Assembly: GCA_903872505.1 (NCBI GenBank) | Contig: CAIQKV010000082.1 | Span: 1-64,000, forward strand | DNA length: 64,000 bases | Source of the DNA: an uncultured Opitutia bacterium | GTDB taxonomy: Bacteria; Verrucomicrobiota; Verrucomicrobiia; Opitutales; Opitutaceae | Direction of reading: 5' to 3' | In this document: one piece after another, positions 7,918 through 16,255 of the stretch | Layout: every line of letters begins with the position of its first letter | Numbering within the stretch: the stretch's first letter is position 1 | Translations under genes and position numbers: made by a program | Notes under the pieces: model-generated | What the model was told of the DNA's origin: nothing | The model's database searches: none | The model's input: only the letters and a program-made list of their open reading frames with translations

Positions 7918-9185
7918 ACGCACCTTTCTTCAAGTATGCCTTGTTCGGCGATGAAATGTCGCTCGTCGTGGCGTTTGTCATCGGCATCGGTTTCGGCTTC
8001 TTCCTCGAGCGCGCCGGCTTCGGCAACGCCCGGTTGCTCGCGGCCCAGTTCTACTTCCGCGACCTGCGCGTGTTGAAGGTCATGTTCACCGCCATCATCA
8101 CCGCCATGGTGGGCGCGTATCTGCTGGGGCGGTTGGGCTTGCTCGACCTTTCGCTCGTCTACCTGACCCCGACGTTCCTGGTGCCGCAGATTGCCGGGGG
8201 CTTGATCCTCGGAGCGGGCTTCATCATCGGAGGCTACTGTCCGGGGACCTCGTGCGTCTCGGCAGCCACGGGGCGCATCGACGGCATGGTCTACCTCGCC
8301 GGCATGATCGGCGGCCTCCTGGGCTTCGCCGAGGTCTATCCCTCGATCGAGCGCTTCACCAAGATCACCGCGATGGGCCAGATCACGCTCGCCCGGCAAT
8401 TCCACCTCTCCTATGGCTTCCTGGTTTTTGCGGTCGTGCTGATGGCCTTCGGCGCCTTTGTCATGGCCGAGCTGGCCGAGAAGTTTATCGGGGGCAAGGA
8501 ACCCGGCCCGGGCGCCTTGCTGGAACCGGTGCGCACCTTCACCCCAGTCCGCCGCTTCGCCGTCGTGCTGACCGGCCTGGGCGTCGTCGCGCTCTTTGCC
8601 GGGAGCCCGTACCGCAGCGCTCTCGCCCAGGTCGACACCAAGCAACTCGCGCTCGACGCGCTCCGGGCCGCGGATCAAGTGACCGCCGACCAGTTGGCCG
8701 ACTGGCTTGTCGAGGGGCGCAACGATTACCTGCTCGTTGATGTCCGCGATGCGCAGTCATTCGCCGCCTATCACATCCCCGGGGCCGTCAACCTTCCGCT
8801 GTCCGGCCTGAACCATGATTTCGCGCAGCGCAACGAACGGGTCGTGTTCTACAGCGACAACGCCATTCACACGGCCCAGGCTTGGTTCCTGATCCGCTCC
8901 CTTGGGTTTCCCTCGGTCTACATCCTCGCCGGGGGATTGGAAACGTGGCAGGAAGCGGTGTTGTATCCCCGGGCTCCTGCAGCCGGCGCAGCGCCCAAGG
9001 ACCAGATCGACTTCGCCAAACGAATGGCGGTGGCCAAATTCTTTGGCGGCTCTGCCCGCGGCGCGACCAGTGAAGTTGCAAACCCGGTCGCCCCCGTCCT
9101 GCCGAAATTGGCGCCGCCAAGCCCGACGGCTCCCGCCCCCGACAACGCCCAGCCCGCCAAGAAAAAAAAGAAGGAGGGCTGCTGA
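7914..9185 (+). CDS. YeeE/YedE half-transporter fused to a cysteine-less rhodanese domain, with a Cys-terminated tail
   Basis: The 423-residue protein has an N-terminal YeeE/YedE membrane half (residues 1 to about 245) with the signature GGYCPGTSCVSAATGR. A rhodanese-like domain follows (about 260-350: LLVDVRDAQSFAAYHIPGA, then GGLETW). The active-site position, normally Cys in a VVYC context, reads VVFYSDNAIH, so Ser replaces the sulfur-carrying Cys. The last 30 or so residues are a Pro/Ala-rich linker, then KKKKKEGC, ending in cysteine. The domain may bind sulfur anions without catalysis, or the terminal Cys may serve as carrier (inference). It overlaps the upstream gene by ATGA and the downstream MOSC gene by TGATG. 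An upstream in-frame GTG or ATG would run into the preceding gene and is less likely. Confidence 0.85.
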   Translation: MNAPFFKYALFGDEMSLVVAFVIGIGFGFFLERAGFGNARLLAAQFYFRDLRVLKVMFTAIITAMVGAYLLGRLGLLDLSLVYLTPTFLVPQIAGGLILGAGFIIGGYCPGTSCVSAATGRIDGMVYLAGMIGGLLGFAEVYPSIERFTKITAMGQITLARQFHLSYGFLVFAVVLMAFGAFVMAELAEKFIGGKEPGPGALLEPVRTFTPVRRFAVVLTGLGVVALFAGSPYRSALAQVDTKQLALDALRAADQVTADQLADWLVEGRNDYLLVDVRDAQSFAAYHIPGAVNLPLSGLNHDFAQRNERVVFYSDNAIHTAQAWFLIRSLGFPSVYILAGGLETWQEAVLYPRAPAAGAAPKDQIDFAKRMAVAKFFGGSARGATSEVANPVAPVLPKLAPPSPTAPAPDNAQPAKKKKKEGC

Positions 9186-9697
9186 TGCCTGCGAACGCCG
9201 AGACTCTGTGCGCACCCGCGGCCACCGCCGTGATTCACGGACTGTTCATATCACCCGGCCACAATTTCTTCGGCCGCCATGGCCAAGAGCCCGGGCAGCA
9301 TCCCACGCAGGCCGTCGACGCCCTCGAGTGTATCGCCGGCCGCGGGATAAAGGGCGACCGTTTCTTTGACTACGAACCGAACTATAAAGGGCAGATATCC
9401 TTCTTCTCGGCGGAAGTCTTTGATGCGCTGCGCCATGAACTCGGGCTATCGAACGCCCTTCCCGAACAAGCCAGGCGCAATGTCCTGGTTTCTGGGGTTG
9501 ATCTCAATGAGCTCATCGGCGTCGAGTTCACCCTTCAAGGCATTCGTTTTCTCGGGACGGAGCAATGCCGGCCCTGCTACTGGATGGACCTCGCGGTTGG
9601 CCCCGGAGCAAATGTTTGGATGCGAGGGCGAGGCGGGCTGCGCGCCCGCATCCTGTCCGACGGCATCCTCCGTTGTTCAGGCCAGTCGAACTCCTAA
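9185..9697 (+). CDS. MOSC-domain protein
   Basis: This 170-residue protein matches the MOSC fold: GIKGDRFFDY early, then ISFFSAEVF, RRNVLVSGVDLNELIG, and the cysteine segment GTEQCRPC, where MOSC proteins carry the conserved Cys proposed to hold sulfur. MOSC domains occur in molybdenum cofactor sulfurases and in YiiM-type molybdoenzymes. Its start overlaps the transporter-rhodanese stop as TGATG, so it is translated with it. In this setting it could deliver sulfur to, or modify, the Mo cofactor of the upstream reductase, or handle sulfur brought in by the transporter. That role is inferred from context only. Confidence 0.8.
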   Translation: MPANAETLCAPAATAVIHGLFISPGHNFFGRHGQEPGQHPTQAVDALECIAGRGIKGDRFFDYEPNYKGQISFFSAEVFDALRHELGLSNALPEQARRNVLVSGVDLNELIGVEFTLQGIRFLGTEQCRPCYWMDLAVGPGANVWMRGRGGLRARILSDGILRCSGQSNS

Positions 9698-9703
9698 AGG
9701 AGG
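9696..9703 (+). promoter_or_regulatory. Strong Shine-Dalgarno site that fixes a TTG start
   Basis: AAAGGAGG at 9696-9703 is followed by a 6-nt spacer and TTG at 9710. It overlaps the MOSC stop codon. Most genes in this window have weak or no SD, so this near-perfect site stands out and supports the TTG start of the cytochrome gene. Confidence 0.8.
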
Positions 9704-9709
9704 CCAATC

Positions 9710-11620
9710 TTGGATCCGCCGCCCCACCGGTTATCTGCCGTGTGGGCGGAACTATATATCTGGATCGGCCTAATGCTGACGACCGTGGTCGCGGCCGTGG
9801 CCCTGCCCCTGTATCTTCGATCCGCGCAAACCCGTTCCTCGGGTTCGAGTCAACCCGAAGGCTGCCTGGATTGCCACGCTGGGATGATTGGCTTCGCGGC
9901 CGGACATGAACCGAGAGCCATAGGCTGTGCAGTGTGCCATATGGGCAACCGCAGCGCCCATACGGCCGAGGCTGCCCACGCCGGCATGACCCGCACTCCC
10001 GGCAATCTTTCGATTGTGCCCCAAACCTGCGCCTCCGCGGCATGTCATGAAGCCATTGGCGAACGTGTGCGCGGCTCGCCCATGAACACGATGAGCGGCG
10101 TGGTTGCGGTCGATAAATATGTGTTCGGTGAAAACCCCGACCTCGACCGGCCATTCGCCGTCTCTCAACTCGGCCACTCTCCTGCTGATTCACATCTGCG
10201 CACACTATGTGCCTCCTGCCATCTCGGCAACGACAAGGCCGCACCGGCCCCCATTGATGAAACATCGCGGGGCGGCGGTTGCTCGGCCTGCCACCTCGAC
10301 TACGGCTCAGGTGCTCGCGAAGAACTTGCCCGACGAGACCGGCCCGGTCTGACCCCTTTATCGCCCAGGGCCCACCCTCTAATCTCCGTTCGGATTCCCG
10401 ACGAGGCGTGCTTCGGCTGCCACAGCCGTTCGGGTCGGATTGCAACCAACTACGAAGGCTGGCACGAAACTCCGCTCGATGAAGCACCTGCGCCGCAGAC
10501 CCCGGGGGCGAAGAACCAGTACCGTGTTTTGGCCGATGGTCGTGTTTTTGAACGAATGCCCGCCGATGTTCACTTCACCAAAGGGCTTTCCTGCACCGAC
10601 TGTCATTTGGCGTCCGAGGTGATGGGTGACGGACAGTTCCATCCACACGAGGAACAAGCGGTTGGCATTTCCTGCCAAGACTGCCATTCGGACCAGTCGC
10701 CCAAGACACGACCTTTTGCTGGGCTCGATCCGGAGACCCAGATGCTCGTTGCCCTGCGCGGACTGGCGGCACCAGACCGGCGCTATGTGGTCATTAGTTC
10801 AGGCCGGACGACTTTTCCCAATGTCTTCGTTGATGCCGCGGGGGTCACGCAGCTCATTCCTCAAAACACGGGCGTGGCGTTGCAGCCCAAGCCGCTCACC
10901 GCTGCTTGCGGCCGCAACTCCGCCAGCCATGGTTCAATTGAGTGCCGGAGCTGCCACAGTGCTTGGGTATCGCAATGCACCTCCTGCCACACCCAATCCG
11001 AGCCTCATGTCCCGGGCTGGGACCACTTGGACGGGCGGATTGCCTCTGACTCGTGGCGCGAAAGCTCCGGAGGTTTCTTTGCTGATCCACCGACTCTCGG
11101 TGTGGTCGGAACCAGTAGCGGAGCGAATCACACGCGTGTGACAACGGTTGCGCCCGGCATGGTCCTCACTCTGAATCAAGCCGCGGCATCTGCCGGTCAG
11201 CCCGATGAGTTTCATCGCCTCTTCGCTCCAGCATCGCCTCACACCACTGGTCGCCGCGCCCGTGACTGCCGGTCATGTCATTCAAGCCCATCCGCGCTCG
11301 GGTATGGCCGAGGTGTGCTGAGCTACAAAGTGTCTGGCGCGACCGGGCGTTGGGGCTTCACCCCCGAGCAACCCACTCTGCGGAGTGACGGGCTTCCCGC
11401 CGACGCATGGATTGGGTTCCTGCAGTCCCGCAAAGGACATGTCTCTACCCGATATGACGTTCGACCGTTCACACTCGAAGAGCAGCAGCGCATCTTGCGG
11501 GTAGGCGCCTGTCTGACCTGTCACGCCGGCAATTCAGCATTGATGCAACAGGCTATGGACGATTTCTCCAAGGTCCTGACGCGCTGCAGTCCCAGATGTG
11601 CGCTTCCGCAGTGGCATTGA
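9710..11620 (+). CDS. Membrane-anchored dodecahaem c-type cytochrome
   Basis: The 636-residue protein has an N-terminal membrane helix (about residues 15-36) and then eleven CXXCH haem sites, for example CLDCH, CAVCH, CASCH, CFGCH, CTDCH and CLTCH, plus one unusual CX4CH site (CASAACH, third in order), giving twelve likely haems. It should sit in the periplasm, tethered to the inner membrane, moving electrons between the quinone pool or the molybdoenzyme and another partner. The TTG start follows an excellent SD site. Base composition is visibly less G+C-rich than the right-hand part of the window. The last codons (RCSPRCALPQWH) follow the final haem site closely and may result from a late frameshift. 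I cannot place it in a named cytochrome family. Confidence 0.85.
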   Translation: MDPPPHRLSAVWAELYIWIGLMLTTVVAAVALPLYLRSAQTRSSGSSQPEGCLDCHAGMIGFAAGHEPRAIGCAVCHMGNRSAHTAEAAHAGMTRTPGNLSIVPQTCASAACHEAIGERVRGSPMNTMSGVVAVDKYVFGENPDLDRPFAVSQLGHSPADSHLRTLCASCHLGNDKAAPAPIDETSRGGGCSACHLDYGSGAREELARRDRPGLTPLSPRAHPLISVRIPDEACFGCHSRSGRIATNYEGWHETPLDEAPAPQTPGAKNQYRVLADGRVFERMPADVHFTKGLSCTDCHLASEVMGDGQFHPHEEQAVGISCQDCHSDQSPKTRPFAGLDPETQMLVALRGLAAPDRRYVVISSGRTTFPNVFVDAAGVTQLIPQNTGVALQPKPLTAACGRNSASHGSIECRSCHSAWVSQCTSCHTQSEPHVPGWDHLDGRIASDSWRESSGGFFADPPTLGVVGTSSGANHTRVTTVAPGMVLTLNQAAASAGQPDEFHRLFAPASPHTTGRRARDCRSCHSSPSALGYGRGVLSYKVSGATGRWGFTPEQPTLRSDGLPADAWIGFLQSRKGHVSTRYDVRPFTLEEQQRILRVGACLTCHAGNSALMQQAMDDFSKVLTRCSPRCALPQWH

Positions 11621-11999
11621 AACGGCAACTTGATGCAACCTCGCACGCGGCCCTTGAGGCCGGCCGGTTAACAGCCAGCTCCGCCACCTGGAGCGCATCC
11701 GTTGCCTACAACGCAGCGCCAAGCCCGCCATGCGGACCTTGGTTGGGCAACGACGCAGTCAGCGGAATTGTTTTGCGGGGCTCTACATGCAATTCCGACC
11801 GCGCCCGCCGGCGCGCCGTCGCGTGCGGCGCGCATGCCTTTGCTACACGATGTTCAAAGGCACCATGGTGCTCGCCCGGTCCAGCGACGAGATCCACGAC
11901 CTCGTCATCGCCTGGGTGAAGCGACACGGCACCATCCCCCCGAGCCCACCGGGAACTGGCGCCTGCTGCCCTGACGGAGGGCCGGCGATTCACGGCAGC
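11621..11999. other. 379-bp gap with no convincing gene, probably decayed DNA
   Basis: Between the cytochrome gene and the convergent flavin-reductase-like gene I see only short overlapping frames. A piece starting near 11849 on the plus strand (MFKGTMVLARSSDEIHDLVI) looks somewhat protein-like but has no start signal, runs out of character quickly, and I do not recognise it. It may be a gene remnant or a displaced 3' end of the cytochrome gene. Confidence 0.5.
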
Positions 12000-12377
12000 C
12001 TACAGCAGCTGTTCAGCCCCGCTGAAAACCTGCTCCACCTTCAGGGCCGCGGCCGCGCGGCCGGGATGCTTCGCTGGATTCCAAGTCTTCATGTCGTCGA
12101 AAATCGCTCCCGCGGTGTGATAGGTGAAGCTCCCCTTGAACTGATATGATTTCCGCTCCTTGGTCAGGAACACCAGCGCGCCCTTGCTGCCCGCAAGAAT
12201 GTTGGCACGGGTCTTGTGGAAATAGTTGTCCGCCACGACCAGAGTGTCATCGCCAAATCCCCGGACGCTATTGACGTAAATCGCATTGGGCTGCCCATCG
12301 ACACCGACGGTAGCCAGCACGGCCGGGCCCTCGCGGCTAGCCCAGGCGATCTGCACGGATTCAGGGAGGTTTTTCAT
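12000..12377 (-). CDS. Pyridoxamine 5'-phosphate oxidase-like FMN-binding split-barrel protein
   Basis: This 125-residue protein shows the split-barrel pattern: AVLATVGVDGQPNAIYVNSV, a Lys/Arg-containing strand around NYFHKTRANI, then GALVFLTKERKSYQFKGS. Such proteins bind FMN or F420/haem and reduce small substrates; the short form lacks the C-terminal PNPOx dimerisation part, so vitamin B6 synthesis is unlikely. The start at 12377 (MKNLPESV) gives a normal N-terminus, and further upstream the frame lies across the thioesterase gene. It is the last gene of a minus-strand trio, 52 bp beyond the thioesterase stop. Confidence 0.8.
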   Translation of the reverse strand: MKNLPESVQIAWASREGPAVLATVGVDGQPNAIYVNSVRGFGDDTLVVADNYFHKTRANILAGSKGALVFLTKERKSYQFKGSFTYHTAGAIFDDMKTWNPAKHPGRAAAALKVEQVFSGAEQLL

Positions 12378-12429
12378 AGGTTTAGCAGTTGATGGCGGTA
12401 GCGTGGGAAGCCGCAGGAACCCCGCATCT

Positions 12430-12879
12430 TCAGGAAGGACTGGCGACGGCTTGCATGAACTTCGCGCGCGCCTCGGCGCATAACGACGCGCCCTGCCGCA
12501 GCTCGGCTTCGAGCACGAAGAGCCTTCCCCCTTCGTTGGCGAGCTTGGCCCGCACGACAACCGGACTTCCGATGCAAACCGGGCTGCGATAGCGAATCCG
12601 TAATTCACCCGTTCGCGCCACCACGCCACGAGCAAAAAGCGAATGGACCATCGCGGCATCAAGCAGCGTCGCCACCACTCCACCGTGGACGATCCCCGGA
12701 TAGCTTTCGCCTCCGACGGGACATGTCCACCGGGCCGTCACGCCGCCATCCAGGTCCACATGAAAGTGCAGCCCCAGCCCCCCGTCCACTGGATCGCTGC
12801 ACGCGAAGCAGTGCGGATGTTCCCGTCGGCACGTCGCGCGCAGACGTTCCTCAGTCGGCACTGTGGCAGCCGCATTCAT
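12430..12879 (-). CDS. PaaI-like hotdog-fold thioesterase
   Basis: The 149-residue protein contains the hotdog signature YPGIVHGGVVATLLDAAM, then RTGELRIRYRSPVCIG and VVVRAKLANEGGRLFVLEAE. Such proteins hydrolyse acyl-CoA or related thioesters; the substrate cannot be read. The N-terminal part has HPHCFACSDP, a Cys/His pair common in this subgroup. I start at ATG 12879 (MNAAATV); the in-frame ATG at 12903 is the alternative. Either overlaps the 3' end of the NifX-like gene by about 30-50 bp, so the two are translationally linked. A thioesterase in a persulfide and CoA-disulfide context could clear CoA adducts, but this is speculation. Confidence 0.82.
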   Translation of the reverse strand: MNAAATVPTEERLRATCRREHPHCFACSDPVDGGLGLHFHVDLDGGVTARWTCPVGGESYPGIVHGGVVATLLDAAMVHSLFARGVVARTGELRIRYRSPVCIGSPVVVRAKLANEGGRLFVLEAELRQGASLCAEARAKFMQAVASPS

Positions 12880-13264
12880 GATGGTGGCCTTCACCATGGC
12901 CATGGCTGTGCGCGTGCGAGTGGCTGCCGTCGCATTGGTTCTGCCCGGTCACCAGTGTTCCCGCCAGCCAAGCATCAACCAGCGCTTCAGGGGCGGCGGC
13001 CGTAACGCCCGCCAGCACTTCCACGCCGTGTTCGGCCATGTGTTGCCGTGCCCCACGCCCCATGCCTCCCGCTAACACCAGATCTACGCCCGCCGCATGC
13101 AGCAGCCTGGGCCACTGGCATGGCTCGGATCCCTGCGGGACAACCATTAGCTTGCGGCGCACCGTCCGCGTGGCCTCGTCCACGTCCATCACGACAAACT
13201 TGGTCGCGGCACCGTAGTGTAGCGAGAATTCATTAGTTTCGGTCAGGGGCAGGGCGAGTTTCAT
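12851..13264 (-). CDS. NifX/NifB-like (dinitrogenase Fe-Mo cofactor biosynthesis domain) protein with His/Cys-rich tail
   Basis: The 137-residue protein has the ribonuclease-H-like NifX fold: SLHYGAATKFVVMDVD, GGMGRGARQHMAEHGVEVLAG, and ALVDAWLAGTLV. The last 25 or so residues form an extreme metal-binding tail with nine His and a CGC pair (SHSHAHSHGHGEGHHHECGC). No nitrogenase genes are present, so it belongs to the stand-alone NifX/MTH1175-type group thought to bind or chaperone metal-sulfur clusters. It faces the DUF134 gene across a 139-bp divergent promoter, a pairing I know from other genomes. Storage or delivery of Mo, Fe or Ni for the island's metalloenzymes is a reasonable inference. 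The start at 13264 (MKLALPL) excludes a long unlike N-terminal extension. Confidence 0.85.
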   Translation of the reverse strand: MKLALPLTETNEFSLHYGAATKFVVMDVDEATRTVRRKLMVVPQGSEPCQWPRLLHAAGVDLVLAGGMGRGARQHMAEHGVEVLAGVTAAAPEALVDAWLAGTLVTGQNQCDGSHSHAHSHGHGEGHHHECGCHSAD

Positions 13265-13350
13265 GCGGAGATGCGGTGGCGGTAACGAAGTGATTTGGGT
13301 TGGTCGGAGCGAAGCGCTCCCTCGCAGAACTTCGTGGTTGTCATCGCTGT

Positions 13351-13370
13351 TTATGAGCGTATGCCCATAA
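13351..13370. promoter_or_regulatory. Imperfect 20-bp palindrome in the divergent NifX-like/DUF134 promoter
   Basis: TTATGAGCGT followed directly by ATGCCCATAA forms a 20-bp dyad with 8 of 10 positions complementary. It lies 34 bp upstream of the DUF134 start and 87 bp from the NifX-like start. DUF134 proteins have an HTH domain, so this is a natural autoregulatory site. A near-identical half-site, TTATGAGCAT, occurs at 1963-1972 upstream of the FadL-type gene. Confidence 0.45.
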
Positions 13371-13403
13371 CACAAGCTCGGCAAGGCTTCTTTATTCCGT
13401 TCC

Positions 13404-13736
13404 ATGTCCCGCCCCCTCTGTCCCCGCCGCATTTCCCACCATCCACCCTGCGGTTTTTTTAAACCAGCGGGTATCCCGCTTTACGAGCTCGAGGAGGTCG
13501 TTCTGGGCGCCGACGAGTTGGAGGCGCTCCGCCTGGCTGATGTCGAAGATCTCCTTCACACCGTTGCCGCCGCCCGCATGCGCGTGTCACGCCAGACCTT
13601 CGACCGGATCGTCCGCCGGGCTCGCATGAAGGTCGCCCGTGCCCTCGTGCTTGGCCATGCGCTCCGGATCATTAAACCCGCAGCCCCGGCCACGCCGGAT
13701 CGCAAGCCCTCTGCTCACCCGCGCCGCCGCGGTTAA
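13404..13736 (+). CDS. DUF134 family HTH protein
   Basis: The 110-residue protein fits DUF134: it starts MSRPLCPRR, continues FFKPAGIPLYELEEVVL, then DELEALRLADVEDLLHTVAA and MRVSRQTFDRIVRRARMKVA. The last part is a sigma-factor region-4-like helix-turn-helix. Members are presumed DNA-binding regulators often found beside NifX-like metal-cofactor proteins, as here. It is divergent from that gene and 84 bp upstream of cydA, so it may control both. The first ~10 residues contain Cys and a Pro/Arg cluster, normal for the family. Its effector is unknown. Confidence 0.85.
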   Translation: MSRPLCPRRISHHPPCGFFKPAGIPLYELEEVVLGADELEALRLADVEDLLHTVAAARMRVSRQTFDRIVRRARMKVARALVLGHALRIIKPAAPATPDRKPSAHPRRRG

Positions 13737-13820
13737 TAGCCTGCCTTCGCCCGCCCATTATGTCATCTTGAATGCAGGGCATGCCGTCGCTCAAACGCTG
13801 TGCACACATTCACTCCGGTC

Positions 13821-15191
13821 ATGACCACGGAACTTCTCGCCCGCCTCCAGTTCGCGCTCACGATTACGTTCCACTATCTTTACCCGCCGCTCAGTATCGG
13901 TCTTGGCGTGCTGCTGGTCGCAATCGAGGCAGCGTGGCTGAAGACCAAAAATCCGCTCTTCCACCAGATGGCGCGATTCTGGACCAAGGTTTTCGCGCTC
14001 ACGTTCGCCATCGGTGTGGCTACTGGCATTGTGATGGAGTTCGAGTTCGGCACCAATTGGGCGACCTACTCGCGTTACGTCGGCGACGTGTTTGGCAGCG
14101 CGCTCGCAGCGGAGGGCATCTTTGCGTTCTTTCTGGAGTCAGGCTTTCTCGCGGTGTTGCTCTTCGGCTGGGACAAGGTCGGTCCGAAATTGCACTTCTT
14201 CGCCACCTGCATGGTGGCCCTCGGAGCGCATTTCAGCGCCATTTGGATCGTGGTGGCGAACTCGTGGATGCAAACGCCCGCGGGCTTTCACATCGTCGGC
14301 GATGGGCTGCACGCCCGGGCCGAGGTCACGGACTTCTGGGCGATGGTCTTCAACCCGTCCTCGATGGACCGGCTCACGCACACCGTCGTTGGGGCCTGGC
14401 AGGCCGGAGCCTGGCTGATGGTGAGCATCGGAGCCTGGTATCTCCTGAAGCAGAAGCACCGCGAGTTTGCGTGCCTCTCAGTGAAGCTCGGGCTCACGCT
14501 TTCGTTGATCGCTTCGGTGCTGACGCTTGCCACCGGTGATCGCAGCGCAAGCGGCGTGGCCCGCAACCAGCCCGCCAAATTTGCCGCGCTCGAAGGTCAC
14601 TGGCAGACTGGCCCGCAGGCACCGCTCCACGTGGTTGGCTGGGTCGACGCCCAAACTGAAACCACCCGCGGGCTCGCTCTCCCCGGCATGCTGAGCTGGC
14701 TTGCCTATGGCAGCGCGGCGCATCCCGTCACCGGCCTCCGCGACATTCCGCGCGATGAGCGCCCGCCGGTGAATTTCACGTTCCAGCTTTTCCACCTGAT
14801 GGTTGGCATCGGCTTCGCCATGATTGGCCTCGCACTCTGGGCGTCATGGGCGCTGTGGCGCAAGACACTGGAAAACTCCCGCACCCTCCTCTGGCTCCTC
14901 GTCATTTCGGTGCTTGGGCCGCAGATCGCCAACCAGGCCGGCTGGTGGGTGGCCGAGGTCGGCCGGCAGCCGTGGATTGTTTATAAATTGCTGCGCACCT
15001 CGCAGGGTCTTTCCGCGGTGGTACAGGCGAATCAGATTGTCGCATCCATGATCATGTTCACCGGAGTCTATCTGCTGCTTTTCGCCGCCTTCGTGTTTTT
15101 GCTCAACGAGAAGATCAAGCACGGCCCGGACGAAACCGACCTGCAACCCACCGGCAAGCTCGCGCTCGGTTTCAAGGGAGGTGCGGCGTGA
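13821..15191 (+). CDS. cydA: Cytochrome bd-type quinol oxidase subunit I
   Basis: The 456-residue membrane protein begins [20 protein letters not shown], giving the conserved N-terminal helix with the haem-ligand His. [20 protein letters not shown] marks the Q-loop and quinol-binding region with the conserved Gln-Pro-Lys and Glu. The short overall length suggests a short Q-loop (CIO-like) enzyme rather than the long E. coli form. It reduces O2 with quinol electrons at high affinity. Bd oxidases resist sulfide inhibition, which fits the sulfur-reducing neighbourhood. The start at ATG 13821 fits the family N-terminus. The stop overlaps cydB by GTGA. Confidence 0.93.
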   Translation: MTTELLARLQFALTITFHYLYPPLSIGLGVLLVAIEAAWLKTKNPLFHQMARFWTKVFALTFAIGVATGIVMEFEFGTNWATYSRYVGDVFGSALAAEGIFAFFLESGFLAVLLFGWDKVGPKLHFFATCMVALGAHFSAIWIVVANSWMQTPAGFHIVGDGLHARAEVTDFWAMVFNPSSMDRLTHTVVGAWQAGAWLMVSIGAWYLLKQKHREFACLSVKLGLTLSLIASVLTLATGDRSASGVARNQPAKFAALEGHWQTGPQAPLHVVGWVDAQTETTRGLALPGMLSWLAYGSAAHPVTGLRDIPRDERPPVNFTFQLFHLMVGIGFAMIGLALWASWALWRKTLENSRTLLWLLVISVLGPQIANQAGWWVAEVGRQPWIVYKLLRTSQGLSAVVQANQIVASMIMFTGVYLLLFAAFVFLLNEKIKHGPDETDLQPTGKLALGFKGGAA

Positions 15192-16222
15192 ACTTCGGCG
15201 GCCTCGATCTCAACACGGTGTGGTTCGTCCTCGTCGGCGTCCTCTTCACCGGCTACGTCATACTCGACGGCTTCGACCTTGGCGTCGGCGTGCTGCACCT
15301 GTTCGTCGCGCGCCGCGACGAGGAGCGACGCGTGTTCCTCAACGCCATCGGCCCCGTCTGGGACGGCAACGAGGTCTGGCTGGTCACCGGCGGCGGTGCA
15401 CTGTTCGCTGCCTTCCCCGCCGTTTACGCCACCGTCTTCTCCGGTTTCTACCTGGCGTTCATGCTGCTGCTCTGCGCCCTGATCTTCCGGGCAGTGGCCA
15501 TCGAGTTCCGCAGCAAGCATCCCGCGCAGCAGTGGCGGTGCTTCTGGGACCGCAGTTTCGCGCTCGGCAGCTTCACTTCGACGCTCCTCATCGGCGTCGC
15601 GATGGGCAACATCGCCTGGGGTGTCCCGATCGACGCGCGCGGCGAATTCGCCGGCACCTTCCTCGGTCTGCTCCACCCCTACGCGCTGCTGATGGGCGTG
15701 ACGACCGTCACGCTCTTCGCCATGCACGGCGCGATCTACCTTGCCCTGAAGACTGAGGGCGAACTGCAGGCGCGCGTGCGGGAGCGAATCAACCCGCTCA
15801 TCATCGCATTCATTCTCAGCTACGTGCTGCTGACGCTCGCCACGCTGCTCTACGTGCCGCACGTCACCGAGGCGTTCCGCCGCGAACCGTGGTTCTTCAC
15901 GCTCGTTGTGCCCGTCGTGCTCGCGATCGCCAACATTCCGCGCGAGGTGAACCGCGGTCGCGAGTTCTACGCGTTCCTCTCCTCGTGCGCCGCAATGGCC
16001 GGCCTCATGGCGATCTTCGGCGTCGGCAACTACCCCTATCTCGTCTACAGCCAGCCGTTTCCGGAGCACAGCCTCACCGCCTTTAACGCCGCGTCCTCGC
16101 CGAAGACACTGGGCATCATGCTGACCATTGCCCTCATCGGGCTGCCAGTTGTCCTCGCTTACAGCATCAGCATTTACTGGATTTTCCGCGGCAAAGTGCG
16201 GATCGACAAGATGAGCTACTGA
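15188..16222 (+). CDS. cydB: Cytochrome bd-type quinol oxidase subunit II
   Basis: The 344-residue protein begins LDLNTVWFVLVGVLFTGYVI and contains GFDLGVGVLHLF and GPVWDGNEVWLVTGGGALFA, diagnostic of CydB. It has about eight membrane helices and pairs with CydA. The GTG start at 15188 overlaps the cydA stop (GTGA) and follows a good SD-like run (AAGGGAGGTG at 15174-15183). No CydX-like small gene is visible before the next gene at 16256. No cydDC exporter genes are in the window, so assembly functions must lie elsewhere. Confidence 0.93.
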   Translation: MNFGGLDLNTVWFVLVGVLFTGYVILDGFDLGVGVLHLFVARRDEERRVFLNAIGPVWDGNEVWLVTGGGALFAAFPAVYATVFSGFYLAFMLLLCALIFRAVAIEFRSKHPAQQWRCFWDRSFALGSFTSTLLIGVAMGNIAWGVPIDARGEFAGTFLGLLHPYALLMGVTTVTLFAMHGAIYLALKTEGELQARVRERINPLIIAFILSYVLLTLATLLYVPHVTEAFRREPWFFTLVVPVVLAIANIPREVNRGREFYAFLSSCAAMAGLMAIFGVGNYPYLVYSQPFPEHSLTAFNAASSPKTLGIMLTIALIGLPVVLAYSISIYWIFRGKVRIDKMSY

Positions 16223-16255
16223 GCCACCCGTCCCTCCCCGTTTCTATACCTCCCT

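Noticed and set aside
12851-13264. Nitrogen fixation locus suggested by the NifX-like protein
   Set aside because: No nifHDK or other nif genes occur; stand-alone NifX-domain proteins are widespread in non-fixers.
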